From: Gordonia sp049847105
Lineage (GTDB): Bacteria > Actinomycetota > Actinomycetes > Mycobacteriales > Mycobacteriaceae
Assembly: GCF_049847105.1 (NCBI RefSeq)
Contig: NZ_JBNCNS010000001.1
Span: forward strand, 310,001 to 374,000
DNA length: 64,000 nt
Direction: 5' to 3'
How positions within the stretch are numbered: the stretch's first letter is position 1; each line of letters begins with the position of its first letter. The position numbers and the translations under genes are program-made. Shown in pieces: positions 33,459 through 41,965 of this stretch. The notes below the pieces were generated by a model. It saw nothing but the letters and a program-made list of their open reading frames with translations. It was not told where the DNA came from and searched no databases.

Positions 33459-33595
33459 GCCCCGATCGTCTCATGGCTCACTGTGCAGGGACGGACATCT
33501 GCCACCCGGCACGTCCAGGAGCAGCGCCACCCATCCGTGCCTCCATCGGCTCCGAATCGCTCCGGTCAGCCACCCGCAACAGAGGAGTCACCATC

Positions 33596-34012
33596 ATGCG
33601 TTCTGCCACCCGCACCGCCCTAGGGATCATCATCGCCGGGGCGGGCGCCGCCGGTATCTCCCTGGCCGCCGCGCCGGCCGCCCACGCCGTACCGGAGGTG
33701 TGTCCCGGCCTTCCCGGACAATCGTCGACAATGCCGAACTGCCAGGTCGATTCCGGCCCCACCGGACTCACTCTGGCAATCACCGATGGCGGCGGCAAGG
33801 CCGCGGTGACCGGCGACAACTATGCCGGTCCGGCCGCGATCGCCATCGGTAAGGGAGCGACGGTCACGATGACCGGCGTGCGTCCGGGCCTGGCCATCGG
33901 TATCGCCGGACCGGGCGCCACCGTGGTGGTCGACGGCAAGAACGGTCCGACCTGCACCGGCGGCGCCGCGTTCGCCGGCGACTTCCAGACCTGGAAGGGC
34001 TGCCGCTCGTGA
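33596..34012 (+). CDS. Small secreted protein of unknown function
   Basis: 138 residues. A clear signal peptide (residues 1-31, RTALGIIIAGAGAAG then AAPAAHA-VP) is followed by a mature chain of about 107 residues with four Cys (PEVCPG, PNCQVD, PTCTGG, KGCRS), likely two disulfides. Gly/Thr/Val-rich beta-type sequence fills the middle. I recall similar actinobacterial secreted proteins under a DUF number (possibly DUF6764) but cannot confirm. GAGGAG precedes ATG 33596 by nine bases. Confidence 0.8.
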   Translation: MRSATRTALGIIIAGAGAAGISLAAAPAAHAVPEVCPGLPGQSSTMPNCQVDSGPTGLTLAITDGGGKAAVTGDNYAGPAAIAIGKGATVTMTGVRPGLAIGIAGPGATVVVDGKNGPTCTGGAAFAGDFQTWKGCRS

Positions 34013-34182
34013 GGTTCTGACCGACTGCCGGAATCGGTTCGGCGTCGAGGTCTCCGTCTGCGTTGCACCGCGAACCATCCGCGCACCCGTTGCTCAGCCG
34101 CGCAGGTCGCGACGTGCGCGGGTGGGCATCGGGTGCGCGTTTGCCGACTACTTCGGCTGGACCTGACTTCGAGATGAAGGGG

Positions 34183-34683
34183 TCAGCCCACGAGACCGCG
34201 AACATAGGCCGCCTGACCAACGTGCTGTGCGTCGTCGTCGACGACGCTGATCAGGCGAACGCCCAGCGTCACCGGCGGATCCCAGTTCTCGTCGATCACG
34301 CGGTCGAGATCGTCGTCGGTGAGAGCGCCGAGGTACCCGATGGTGACGGCGTGCGTCGCGTCGTAGTAGTCCCGGAGCAGTCCCGGCTCGGCCACCACCT
34401 GCCCGACCTCCTCGGCGGACTGTCCATAGCCGGAGGCAGTTGCCGGGAACGGCAGGTCGAACCGCTCGTGGAACCCTGCCGACGTCCAGACCTCGTCGGT
34501 GCCTGCGACGTCGGCGATCTGCGCATCCTGAGCACGGGTCAGGTGCCAGACCAGCCAGGCGATAGTATTCGCCTCCGATGTCGGCCGGTAGACGAGTTGA
34601 TCCGCCGTGATGCCGTCGAGCACCGCGTGAACGTTGTCGGACACACGGCCCAAGCCGTCGATCAGTACGTCGGTTGATCGCAT
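34183..34683 (-). CDS. DinB/DUF664 family protein (mycothiol-transferase fold)
   Basis: 166 residues, four-helix bundle of the DinB/YfiT superfamily. The three metal His sites expected are at WLVWHLTRAQD, DATHAVTIGYL-like and DDAQHVGQAAYVRG. In actinobacteria this superfamily includes mycothiol-dependent S-transferases and maleylpyruvate isomerases; the partner thiol here is inferred from the lineage. ATG 34683 has GGAGAT just upstream. It stands alone, divergent from the YibE/F gene. Confidence 0.85.
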   Translation of the reverse strand: MRSTDVLIDGLGRVSDNVHAVLDGITADQLVYRPTSEANTIAWLVWHLTRAQDAQIADVAGTDEVWTSAGFHERFDLPFPATASGYGQSAEEVGQVVAEPGLLRDYYDATHAVTIGYLGALTDDDLDRVIDENWDPPVTLGVRLISVVDDDAQHVGQAAYVRGLVG

Positions 34684-35050
34684 ATCTCCACTTGTACTCC
34701 GGTGCCGCGACCACGACAGCAGGTTGGGACGTCCCGATCTCACTCCCTGTCCGATCATGTTCTCCGTTGCGCGCACACCTGGCGATCGGCTCGATGGCGC
34801 GGCCCATCCCTGGGAAGTCCGAGGACACCGTCACCCACGTCGTCCCCCCGCGCCCGAGAAGTACAGACCCCACGGCCGTTCGTATGTTCCGGGGTCGTTG
34901 CGGCACAAGCGGTTCGGTCGCGGCGACCGGTCGCCCGGGAATCATCGCGGCCCGTCCCGCCGGGTCGACCTGACGGCCGAGACCGTCGACGACGTCCACG
35001 GCCACGCCCGACGAATGGGCACCTCGCGGGAAAGCGCATAAGGTGTCGGC
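34684..35050. other. Gap between DinB-like and YibE/F genes
   Basis: 367 bases with divergent genes on both sides. I find no convincing ORF, RNA gene or palindrome; the open frames here have composition unlike protein genes. Promoters must lie in it. Confidence 0.4.
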
Positions 35051-36571
35051 GTGAGTCATCCCGGACACGGTCACGGACATTCCCACAACCTGTCGGAGAT
35101 CCCTGCTGTCCTCTCGCCCATCGCCCGCTGGATCGTGATCGTCAGCCTCGCCGTCATCGGCATCGGCGTCGTCGCGGGGGCGGTGGTGCTGTGGCCGTCG
35201 AACAGTGACCACGCGATCCCGATGCAATTCCGTTCGGCCGACGGCGGTTCCATCCGCGCCGTCGACGGTCAGGTCGTGGGGCAGGTTCGGGCGGATTGCC
35301 TGAATCCGCTGGCGGGCACCGCCCAGGACAGCGCCCAGTTCCAGATCGAGGGGGTGACCGACCTCGGCCCGTGCATCCAGAGCACGGTGCGGATCGACAG
35401 TGGTGACGACGAGGGTCGCTACACCCTGCTCGAAGTCCCGACCAACCGGGCGCAGTCCGGCACCGAACCGGGCGCGTCGACCCAATCGCGGGGATCGCCG
35501 GATCAGCCCCAGGCCGGACAGCCGACGCTGAACACCGGCGACAAACTCCGTCTCAGTGTGGTTCCCGGTCCGGACGGCACCCCGCGCTACACCTTCTTCG
35601 ATTTCAACCGGACCGTACCGACCCTGGTGTGGGCGTTCCTGTTCGTCGCCGCCATCACCCTGGTGGCCGCGTGGCGTGGATTCCGATCGATCATCGGACT
35701 CGCATTCGCCTTTCTCGTCCTCGGCGTGTTCACCCTGCCCGCCATCCTGGACGGCGAATCACCGGTGGCGGTCGCCGTCGTCTCGTCGGCAGCCATTCTG
35801 TTCGTGGTCCTGTATCTGGCGCACGGCGTGAGCCTCCGGACGAGTTCGGCGTTGCTCGGCACCCTGATGTCGCTGATGCTGGCCGGGCTGCTGAGCTGGC
35901 TGGCGATCGACACGATGCACCTGACCGGCCTGTCGGGCGATCAGACCACCAATCTCCAGGTGTACCAAGGCAGTATCTCGATCAGTGGGCTGTTGCTGGC
36001 GGGCTTCATCATCGGCACGCTCGGTGTCCTCAACGATGTCACCATCACGCAGGCATCGGCGGCCTTCGAACTCGCGGCTGCGGGCGAGTCGACGCGACTG
36101 GGCACCTTCCGGGCCGCGATGCGCGTCGGCCGGGATCACATCGCCAGCACCGTCTACACCCTGGTCTTCGCATACGCGGGCAGCGCACTCCCCCTGCTCC
36201 TGCTGTTCTCGGTCGCCCAGCAACCGTTCGGTTCGCTGATCACCACGGACGCCGTGGCCGTCGAACTCGCGCGATCGTTCGTCGGCGGCATCGCAATCGC
36301 ACTGTCGGTGCCGTTGACGACAGTGATCGCGGCGGCATTGGCCCGTCCCGCCGGACGCGCACGCGCCGCGGTTGCGCCGACACCGGCCGCACCTGCCCGC
36401 ACGGCCACCCGGCCGGAGACCAACCGAACGACGGAAGCACGGACGACGCAGGCCGCGCCGGACACCGGCCGACGACGCGTCCGCGATCATGGTGCCCAGC
36501 AGATCGAGCCGGTGGAGCGACCCTCGTCGGTCGTCTCGACCGGTCGGCACGCGAAGATCGAGGACGACTGA
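35051..36571 (+). CDS. YibE/F family membrane protein
   Basis: 506 residues. A His-rich N-terminus (HPGHGHGHSHN) precedes TM1 (WIVIVSLAVIGIGVVAGAVV). A soluble extracytoplasmic domain (about 60-175) follows, then seven or so TM helices (190-430). The family core is LLLAGFIIGTLGVLNDVTIT followed by QASAAFELA. The disordered C-terminus is Arg/Ala/Thr-rich. YibE/F proteins are poorly characterised; the His cluster suggests metal contact. GTG 35051 follows AAGGTG. It ends exactly where the convergent serine hydrolase gene ends. Confidence 0.88.
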   Translation: MSHPGHGHGHSHNLSEIPAVLSPIARWIVIVSLAVIGIGVVAGAVVLWPSNSDHAIPMQFRSADGGSIRAVDGQVVGQVRADCLNPLAGTAQDSAQFQIEGVTDLGPCIQSTVRIDSGDDEGRYTLLEVPTNRAQSGTEPGASTQSRGSPDQPQAGQPTLNTGDKLRLSVVPGPDGTPRYTFFDFNRTVPTLVWAFLFVAAITLVAAWRGFRSIIGLAFAFLVLGVFTLPAILDGESPVAVAVVSSAAILFVVLYLAHGVSLRTSSALLGTLMSLMLAGLLSWLAIDTMHLTGLSGDQTTNLQVYQGSISISGLLLAGFIIGTLGVLNDVTITQASAAFELAAAGESTRLGTFRAAMRVGRDHIASTVYTLVFAYAGSALPLLLLFSVAQQPFGSLITTDAVAVELARSFVGGIAIALSVPLTTVIAAALARPAGRARAAVAPTPAAPARTATRPETNRTTEARTTQAAPDTGRRRVRDHGAQQIEPVERPSSVVSTGRHAKIEDD

Positions 36572-37477
36572 TCAGCAGCGTCCGGTGGGCAGGGTGGCGA
36601 GATTGCGGTCGATCCAGTCCCCGACCCGGTTGAGCATCGAGATACCGCTGGAGAACGATCCACTCCGAGGCACCGCGGCCATGGACACCGCGACCTGACC
36701 CCGGGTGGTGCTGATGATCGCGAGCTGCCGCACCAGATACCCGGCAGAGGTGGACGTCGCCGGCCCCCAGCCGCCCTTCACCGCCGTCACCGCACCTTGT
36801 TTGCGGCCGACCTTCGCGACGCCCCACTGCTGATTGGCCGCGACGGAACTCATCAGCCGGATGACGTGCTCGCTTTCGGCGAGGCACGGCAGATGCGCAG
36901 CGAATTGGGCCTGATCGGCGAGCGCCCACGGCGTGTATCCGGGATAGGACGGCGGATCGTCCGCCTCCGAGGTCACGGCGGTACGCAGGTCATGCCCTTC
37001 ACGCAGGACCTCTGTCACGGCCTCGACCGAGCTGCGACCACCGCCGAGTGATCCCCACAGGTCGCCTGCCGCGTCGTTGTCCGAGAACGTGATCGCCTTG
37101 TCCTCCTTCACCGCGACGGCCGCACCGTTCTTGCGCTGCGCCGCCAGCGAGACCGGCACCTTCAAGGTGGACCATGCACGGCCCGACTTGAGATTTCCCA
37201 TGGTGATCGACTGGTCGGTGCCCACGGGGGTGATGGCCAGCCCCAGCGTGCCCGGCAACGACTTGCGCATCGACTTCTGCAACGCGGCGAAACTCGTCGT
37301 CAGCTTCTTCTCCACCGGGACCGGCGGCTCGAGAAGCCGCGCGACCTGCGGTGGCAGCGGCGGCAGCTGCGGTGGCCACCACGGTGGCGAGGCGGCAGCA
37401 GCGCTCGCCGTACCGAAGACCACCGAACACACCATGGCCACTGCTGTGAGGCCCACAGCCAATTTCACACGAGTCAC
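36572..37477 (-). CDS. Secreted SxxK serine hydrolase (penicillin-binding/beta-lactamase-like), copy 1
   Basis: 301 residues. A signal peptide ends near ASAAAASPP and is followed by a Pro-rich spacer (PPWWPPQLPPLPPQ). The beta-lactamase-like domain has the nucleophile tetrad STLK, the second motif SDN (FSDNDAAGDLW) and KGG (AVKGGWGP) replacing KTG. The class A ExxLN deacylation motif is not evident, so it resembles a DD-peptidase or binding protein more than a resistance beta-lactamase. The last residues are GRC, as in the neighbour copy. GTG 37477 follows AGGAG by six bases. Third gene of a kinase-hydrolase-hydrolase run. Confidence 0.82.
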   Translation of the reverse strand: MTRVKLAVGLTAVAMVCSVVFGTASAAAASPPWWPPQLPPLPPQVARLLEPPVPVEKKLTTSFAALQKSMRKSLPGTLGLAITPVGTDQSITMGNLKSGRAWSTLKVPVSLAAQRKNGAAVAVKEDKAITFSDNDAAGDLWGSLGGGRSSVEAVTEVLREGHDLRTAVTSEADDPPSYPGYTPWALADQAQFAAHLPCLAESEHVIRLMSSVAANQQWGVAKVGRKQGAVTAVKGGWGPATSTSAGYLVRQLAIISTTRGQVAVSMAAVPRSGSFSSGISMLNRVGDWIDRNLATLPTGRC

Positions 37478-37600
37478 TTCTGTCTCCTGAGTCACATCTG
37501 TAACAGCAGGATAAGGTCCAGACGCGGCGACTGCCAGCCATGATGCGAAGTCGTAGTCTTTCGCGGACAGGAAGGCACCTTGGCTGCGACTTGCGCGTCG

Positions 37601-38491
37601 TCAGCAGCGGCCTCGCGGAAGTCGCGCGATATGGGCGTTCAACCATCGTGCGACGTCATTCAGTGCATTGATGCCCTCGACCATGGAATCGGCGACTGCG
37701 CTCATGGCCACGGCCGTCGACCGGCCGTCACGATAGCGGACGAGGGCAATCTGGCGCACCAGGTAGCCGTCGGCGATTCCGGGGCCCCAACCGCCCTTCA
37801 CGGCCGTGGAGGCAGGAGTCGGCATCGACTCCACGCCCCACTGCTGGTTGCCCGCCACTCGCCCCATCAGATCGATGACATGATCCGTTCCCGGTAAGCA
37901 GCTGAGGTGGGCCATGAAAGTCGCGGCGGAGGACAAGGACCAGACGGTCTGGCCGAACGTCGTGAACCCCGGCCGCAGGGCCTGGGAAGGCACCGTCGTC
38001 TGGCTGTCGCCGCCTTCACGCAGTACCTGCGTGACCGCGTCAGCCGCTTGCACAGGCGAGCCCAGCGACGACCACAGTTGCTCTGCGGACGCATTGTCCG
38101 AATTGACGATTGCCGCGGCTTCGGCCGACGAGGGTCCATGCGCTCGTTCGGCGGCCACTGCCAGCGGAACCTTGATTGTCGACCACGCGACACGCGCCGT
38201 CCGGTCGCCCAGGGTGAGCTCCGGAACGGCGTCGCCACCAACGGGCGCCATGGCAATCCCGACGTTCACTCCCGATGATGCGGCGATGGTCGGAAAACCA
38301 GAAACGAGCACGGCGTAGTTTCCAGGTTTCGCAGGCATCGGCGACAGGCTCACCTGGGATCTCGGAGACGTCGCCGTGACGGTGACGGTCACCGGAGACA
38401 CCGGCGGCTGTGCACTCGGCTCGTCGCACGCACTCAACAGAACGGCGACAGCGCAGGCCGCGGACCCCACAAAGAGCGCTTTCTGCTTCAT
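37601..38491 (-). CDS. SxxK serine hydrolase lipoprotein, copy 2
   Basis: 296 residues. The lipobox is LLSAC-DE (Cys22), so it is lipid-anchored outside the membrane. Catalytic motifs mirror copy 1: STIK, SDN (VNSDNASAEQLW) and KGG (AVKGGWGPG). Shared blocks AVTQVLREGGDSQ / AVTEVLREGHDLR, NQQWGVE / NQQWGVA, and the terminal PRGRC / PTGRC show tandem duplication and divergence. The conserved Cys before the stop could pair with the Cys of LSCLPG (copy 1: LPCLAE). It lies 15 bases after the kinase stop. Confidence 0.82.
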   Translation of the reverse strand: MKQKALFVGSAACAVAVLLSACDEPSAQPPVSPVTVTVTATSPRSQVSLSPMPAKPGNYAVLVSGFPTIAASSGVNVGIAMAPVGGDAVPELTLGDRTARVAWSTIKVPLAVAAERAHGPSSAEAAAIVNSDNASAEQLWSSLGSPVQAADAVTQVLREGGDSQTTVPSQALRPGFTTFGQTVWSLSSAATFMAHLSCLPGTDHVIDLMGRVAGNQQWGVESMPTPASTAVKGGWGPGIADGYLVRQIALVRYRDGRSTAVAMSAVADSMVEGINALNDVARWLNAHIARLPRGRC

Positions 38492-38506
38492 CCGCGCGCA
38501 CTCGGA

Positions 38507-39973
38507 TCAGTAGACGTATACGACCGCATCGTTACCCCCACGACATGCGACGACCCCACCTTCTGGCGCGCAAGACATTTGATAGGCGGTTCCGGTCACC
38601 GGGCTATATGCGACGATGTCGCGCGCATACCCCTTCGGCCCGGTCTGCAGGTATTCGTCCCGGACCGCCACCGCAAAAGGGCAGCTGGTGACCGAGGTAC
38701 CGACGGCCACACCCGCGCCGCACGACGATGCCGCCTGAGGCGGGGCGGCCACGGTCGGCATGGCGGAAGTGCCGGGCTCCTCGGGCGTCACGGTCTGGGT
38801 GACGGTGGGCGTGGTGGGCGCGGTGGAAGAATTGTCCGGCTGTTTCCGTAACAACCAATAGCCCCCGAGCGCAAGCAAGCCGATCAATGCCGCCGCGATG
38901 ATCCCGACCAGGACGGGTACCACCCATCGTCGGCTTCCCCGGTCGTCGCGACCCGGCCCGTAACCGTATGGCGGCGGATAGTGCGTCGGCGGAGGCTGTC
39001 CGGCGTACAGCGGCGGGCCACCGAGGCTCTCCTCGGAGACATAGTGCGGCGAAATGGGCGGATCCACAGCAGTTGAGGCAAGAATCGCTGTCGTCTGAGC
39101 ATCGTCCTCGCGCGCTCCCACCGAGTTGGCCGCCGAACCGGGATCATCATGCAGGGCACGTCGCGCATCGTCTGCCAGTGCACGAGCGGTGCCGTAGCGA
39201 TGGTCGGGTCGGCTCCGCAACCCTTGCGCCACCACGGCATCAAATGCCATCGGCATATTCGGATTGACCGCGCTCGGAGATGGGGGCTTGTCGAGAACCG
39301 CGGCCTTGATCGCCGCACTGATCGTCTTTGCCGGATGTGGCACTCGGCCGGTGAGGCACTCGAAGAGAACACATGCCAACGCGTAGATATCGGTCGCCGG
39401 CGAGACATCGTCGGAGTCGAATAATTCCGGGGCCATATACGCGACAGAACCAACGGCCATACCGGAGTCGGTCAGCCTGCTGTCGGCGCGCCCTTGGGCA
39501 ATACCGAAATCCACGAGATAGACAAAATCGTCGCCGGTCAAGAGAATATTCTCGGGTTTGATGTCGCGATGTACCACGCCGTGGCGGTGGGCATCGTCGA
39601 GCGCAGACGCCACCTGAGAGACGATCGACACTGCGCGTTCGGGTTCCAGGGCCCCTCCGCGCTGCAGAGTGGTCCGGAGATTCTCGCCGTCCACGAAGCG
39701 CATGTCGATATAGAGCAATCCATCGATGTCGCCCCAATCATGGATCGGAATGACGTGGGGATCACCGAGACCTGCGGCAACATGCGATTCCCGACGAAAG
39801 CGCTGTTGATAAATCGGATCATCGGCGAGGACCGGGTTGAGCAACTTCACCGCCACCACACGGTTCTTGACCGTGTCATATGCGCGATAAACCTCACCCA
39901 TACCGCCGTGGCCCAACAGGTCATCCAGCCGATATGGCCCTACCTCGCTACCGAGTTGGCCGACTCCCGACAT
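38507..39973 (-). CDS. Membrane Ser/Thr protein kinase (PknE/F-like)
   Basis: 488 residues. The kinase domain (about 14-270) has Gly-loop LGHGGMGEVYRAYD, Lys in VVAVKLL, HRDIKPEN, DFGIAQG and the APE motif MAPELF. A Pro/Tyr-rich juxtamembrane part (PPPTHYPPPYGYGPG) leads to one TM helix (VVPVLVGIIAAALIGLLALG), a Thr/Pro stalk and an extracellular domain of about 80 residues with four Cys (SSCGAG, TSCPFA, MSCAPEG, VACRGG). ATG 39973 is preferred over TTG 39979. It heads the run with the two SxxK hydrolases, suggesting a cell-wall sensing function. Confidence 0.93.
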   Translation of the reverse strand: MSGVGQLGSEVGPYRLDDLLGHGGMGEVYRAYDTVKNRVVAVKLLNPVLADDPIYQQRFRRESHVAAGLGDPHVIPIHDWGDIDGLLYIDMRFVDGENLRTTLQRGGALEPERAVSIVSQVASALDDAHRHGVVHRDIKPENILLTGDDFVYLVDFGIAQGRADSRLTDSGMAVGSVAYMAPELFDSDDVSPATDIYALACVLFECLTGRVPHPAKTISAAIKAAVLDKPPSPSAVNPNMPMAFDAVVAQGLRSRPDHRYGTARALADDARRALHDDPGSAANSVGAREDDAQTTAILASTAVDPPISPHYVSEESLGGPPLYAGQPPPTHYPPPYGYGPGRDDRGSRRWVVPVLVGIIAAALIGLLALGGYWLLRKQPDNSSTAPTTPTVTQTVTPEEPGTSAMPTVAAPPQAASSCGAGVAVGTSVTSCPFAVAVRDEYLQTGPKGYARDIVAYSPVTGTAYQMSCAPEGGVVACRGGNDAVVYVY

Positions 39974-40027
39974 GAACAAATGGTAAATACACGAACCGAC
40001 ATATATTGAATATCGGGAATTCGGACT

Positions 40028-40711
40028 TTATTCCGGGCGCGGTCGCCAGCGCCCCATACCGAGGAACACCATCACGAGCTGCCGCTCGGTCCGCTCGACG
40101 AGTTCGCGTTCCGAGCCACGCCCCCGATGGTCGTTGTCGAGCAGGTCGGCGACGGCCGTCAACATGATCGTCACGATGAGTTCGGCCGCGATCTCGAGGT
40201 CCTCGGGGAGCCAGGTGGCCAGGTCGGGTAGCCGCGAGAGGTCGATCGCCAGCTCCTTGGAGAACAACCGGAGCTCGGTGTCGATCGCCCGCCTGATCTC
40301 GGCGATGCCGCCGTGCTGCTCGCGGACGAGAAAACGGAATTGCGCCTCGTTGTCGTGAACATGCCGCAGCAGGATCGCGAGCGAATTCTGCGCGGTGGGC
40401 AATGCCTGGCGCGCTGCGAGATCGCGCCGCCCCTCGCGCAACATACGGCGGAGCACGCGCATCGAGTCCTCGACGAGGGTGACGCCGAGATCCTCCATGG
40501 ACGCGAAGTGGCGATAGAAGGCCGTCGGCACGATGCCGGCCCCGCGTGCGACCTCGCGAAGGCTGATGCTGGCGAAGCTCCGATCCGCAACCAGTTCCAT
40601 GGTGGCGTCGAGCAGGGCCTGGCGGGTGCGGTTCTTCCGTTCGGCCCGGGTCTCCGACTCGCCCTCATCGCGCGACGAGCGCGGACGGGTGGTGTGTCGG
40701 GTCCTGGTCAC
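40028..40711 (-). CDS. TetR family regulator, FabR/MadR-like
   Basis: 227 residues. The HTH block RTRQALLDATMELVADRSFA, SISLREVARGAGIVPTAFYR, then HFASMEDLGVTLVEDSMRVL, closely follows the pattern of FabR, the repressor of unsaturated fatty acid synthesis in E. coli, and of mycobacterial MadR. It is divergent from the reductase-desaturase operon at 40884, and the gap holds a fitting palindrome (40837-40852), so it most probably represses the desaturase in response to acyl-CoA saturation. That effector is known for relatives and inferred here. Confidence 0.85.
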   Translation of the reverse strand: MTRTRHTTRPRSSRDEGESETRAERKNRTRQALLDATMELVADRSFASISLREVARGAGIVPTAFYRHFASMEDLGVTLVEDSMRVLRRMLREGRRDLAARQALPTAQNSLAILLRHVHDNEAQFRFLVREQHGGIAEIRRAIDTELRLFSKELAIDLSRLPDLATWLPEDLEIAAELIVTIMLTAVADLLDNDHRGRGSERELVERTERQLVMVFLGMGRWRPRPE

Positions 40712-40836
40712 GTTCCGAGTCTAAGTGGCCCGCTCCACGGCAGCGGTGTCGCCCACCGCACCGCGCCGCAAATCCGTGTTGGCCGTCACAACCGATTCCG
40801 CTTGACGGCACACCCCGGAGGCGTGTCACACTTCTT

Positions 40837-40852
40837 GTGTACAGATGTTCAC
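40837..40852. promoter_or_regulatory. FabR/MadR-like operator before the desaturase operon
   Basis: GTGTACAGATGTTCAC has arms GTGTACA/TGTTCAC that match at six of seven positions. It lies 32 bases upstream of the reductase start. The half sites recall the TGTACA...TGTTAG-type FabR site of E. coli. Confidence 0.6.
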
Positions 40853-40883
40853 TGAAAAGTGCACCTACGAACGGAGCCAGCCC

Positions 40884-41963
40884 ATGAGCATCCGCATCCC
40901 ATCTCTCGTCGGCCCGATCGTCGAGGCCGCCCTCTCGCCTCACCCGGTCGATCGCTATCTCGAACTGTTCGATCCCATGCTCACCTGGCGCGACCTTCGC
41001 GGCAAGGTCATCGCCGTCCACCGTCCGACGGACCGGTCCGTACGACTCGTCCTGCGCCCGACCCGCCAGTGGAAAGGCCACCAGGCCGGTCAATATGTGC
41101 AGCTCAGCACGGTTATCAACGGAGTCCGTCACGTGCGGTGTTTCTCCCCGGCCAATACCGCGGACACACCCGGCGACGATATCGAACTGACCATCACCGC
41201 ACACGACGACGGGTTCGTGTCCAAGCATCTCCGCGAGCATGCCCACGTCGGCATGGTGGTCGGACTGAGCCAGGCGGCCGGGGAGTTCACCCTCCCCGCG
41301 CAGCGACCCCGGTCCGCCGTCTTCATCAGCGGCGGCAGCGGCATTACACCTGTACTCTCGATGGCGCGCACGCTCGTAGCGGAGAACCATCCGGGACCGA
41401 TCACGTTCGTGCACTACGCACGCACTCCTGCCGATGTCGCCTACCGTGCGGAACTCACCGCCCTGGCCTCCGCGTATCCCGCCATCGACCTGCGGCTCCA
41501 CTACACCCGCGGGGACGAAGACGGCCATTTCACCGGGGAGCACCTCCACGACATCGCCGGCCTCGACGAGGCCCACCTGTTCGTCTGCGGACCCCCGGCC
41601 CTGATGGACGCGGTGAATGATCACTACGACACCACCGGGATGACACAACCGCTACACAGCGAGGCATTCGTGCTCGCGTCGCCGATCGCCGTCGACCCGG
41701 ACGCCCCGATCGACGGCGACCTGACGTTCCTGCACTCCGGCAGGTCAGCGACCAACGACGGCCGCACCATCCTCGATCAGGCGGAATCCGCCGGGCTCAG
41801 CCCGGACTCCGGCTGCCGGATGGGAATCTGCTTTTCCTGCACCGCCATCAAGAAATCTGGCTGCACGCGCAACGTGCTGACCGGAGAAACCGACACCGAA
41901 GCCGACAAGCGGATCCAGCTTTGCATCAACGCACCTGTCGGCGACGTGGAAATCGAGGTATAG
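40884..41963 (+). CDS. Flavin/2Fe-2S oxidoreductase, electron donor of the desaturase (Rv3230c-like)
   Basis: 359 residues. A ferredoxin-NADP reductase module (about 35-270) has VRCFSPANT (FAD), FISGGSGITPVLSMA (NADP) and LFVCGPPALMDAV. A C-terminal plant-type 2Fe-2S domain has CRMGICFSC...C. In mycobacteria Rv3230c supplies electrons from NADPH to DesA3. ATG 40884 has GGAG seven bases upstream; the earlier ATG 40845 lies within the operator. It ends three bases before the desaturase ATG. Confidence 0.93.
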   Translation: MSIRIPSLVGPIVEAALSPHPVDRYLELFDPMLTWRDLRGKVIAVHRPTDRSVRLVLRPTRQWKGHQAGQYVQLSTVINGVRHVRCFSPANTADTPGDDIELTITAHDDGFVSKHLREHAHVGMVVGLSQAAGEFTLPAQRPRSAVFISGGSGITPVLSMARTLVAENHPGPITFVHYARTPADVAYRAELTALASAYPAIDLRLHYTRGDEDGHFTGEHLHDIAGLDEAHLFVCGPPALMDAVNDHYDTTGMTQPLHSEAFVLASPIAVDPDAPIDGDLTFLHSGRSATNDGRTILDQAESAGLSPDSGCRMGICFSCTAIKKSGCTRNVLTGETDTEADKRIQLCINAPVGDVEIEV

Positions 41964-41965
41964 CC

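Noticed and set aside
34148..35485. 445-codon minus-strand frame across the DinB and YibE/F genes
   Set aside because: It overlaps two clear genes in other frames and has no domain.
36240..36929. Open frames antisense to YibE/F and the serine hydrolase
   Set aside because: Arg/Ala/Gly-rich composition without motifs, mirrored on real genes.
36572..38491. Class A beta-lactamase resistance genes
   Set aside because: SxxK and SDN are present but the ExxLN motif is not evident and KTG is KGG; a resistance call is not supported.
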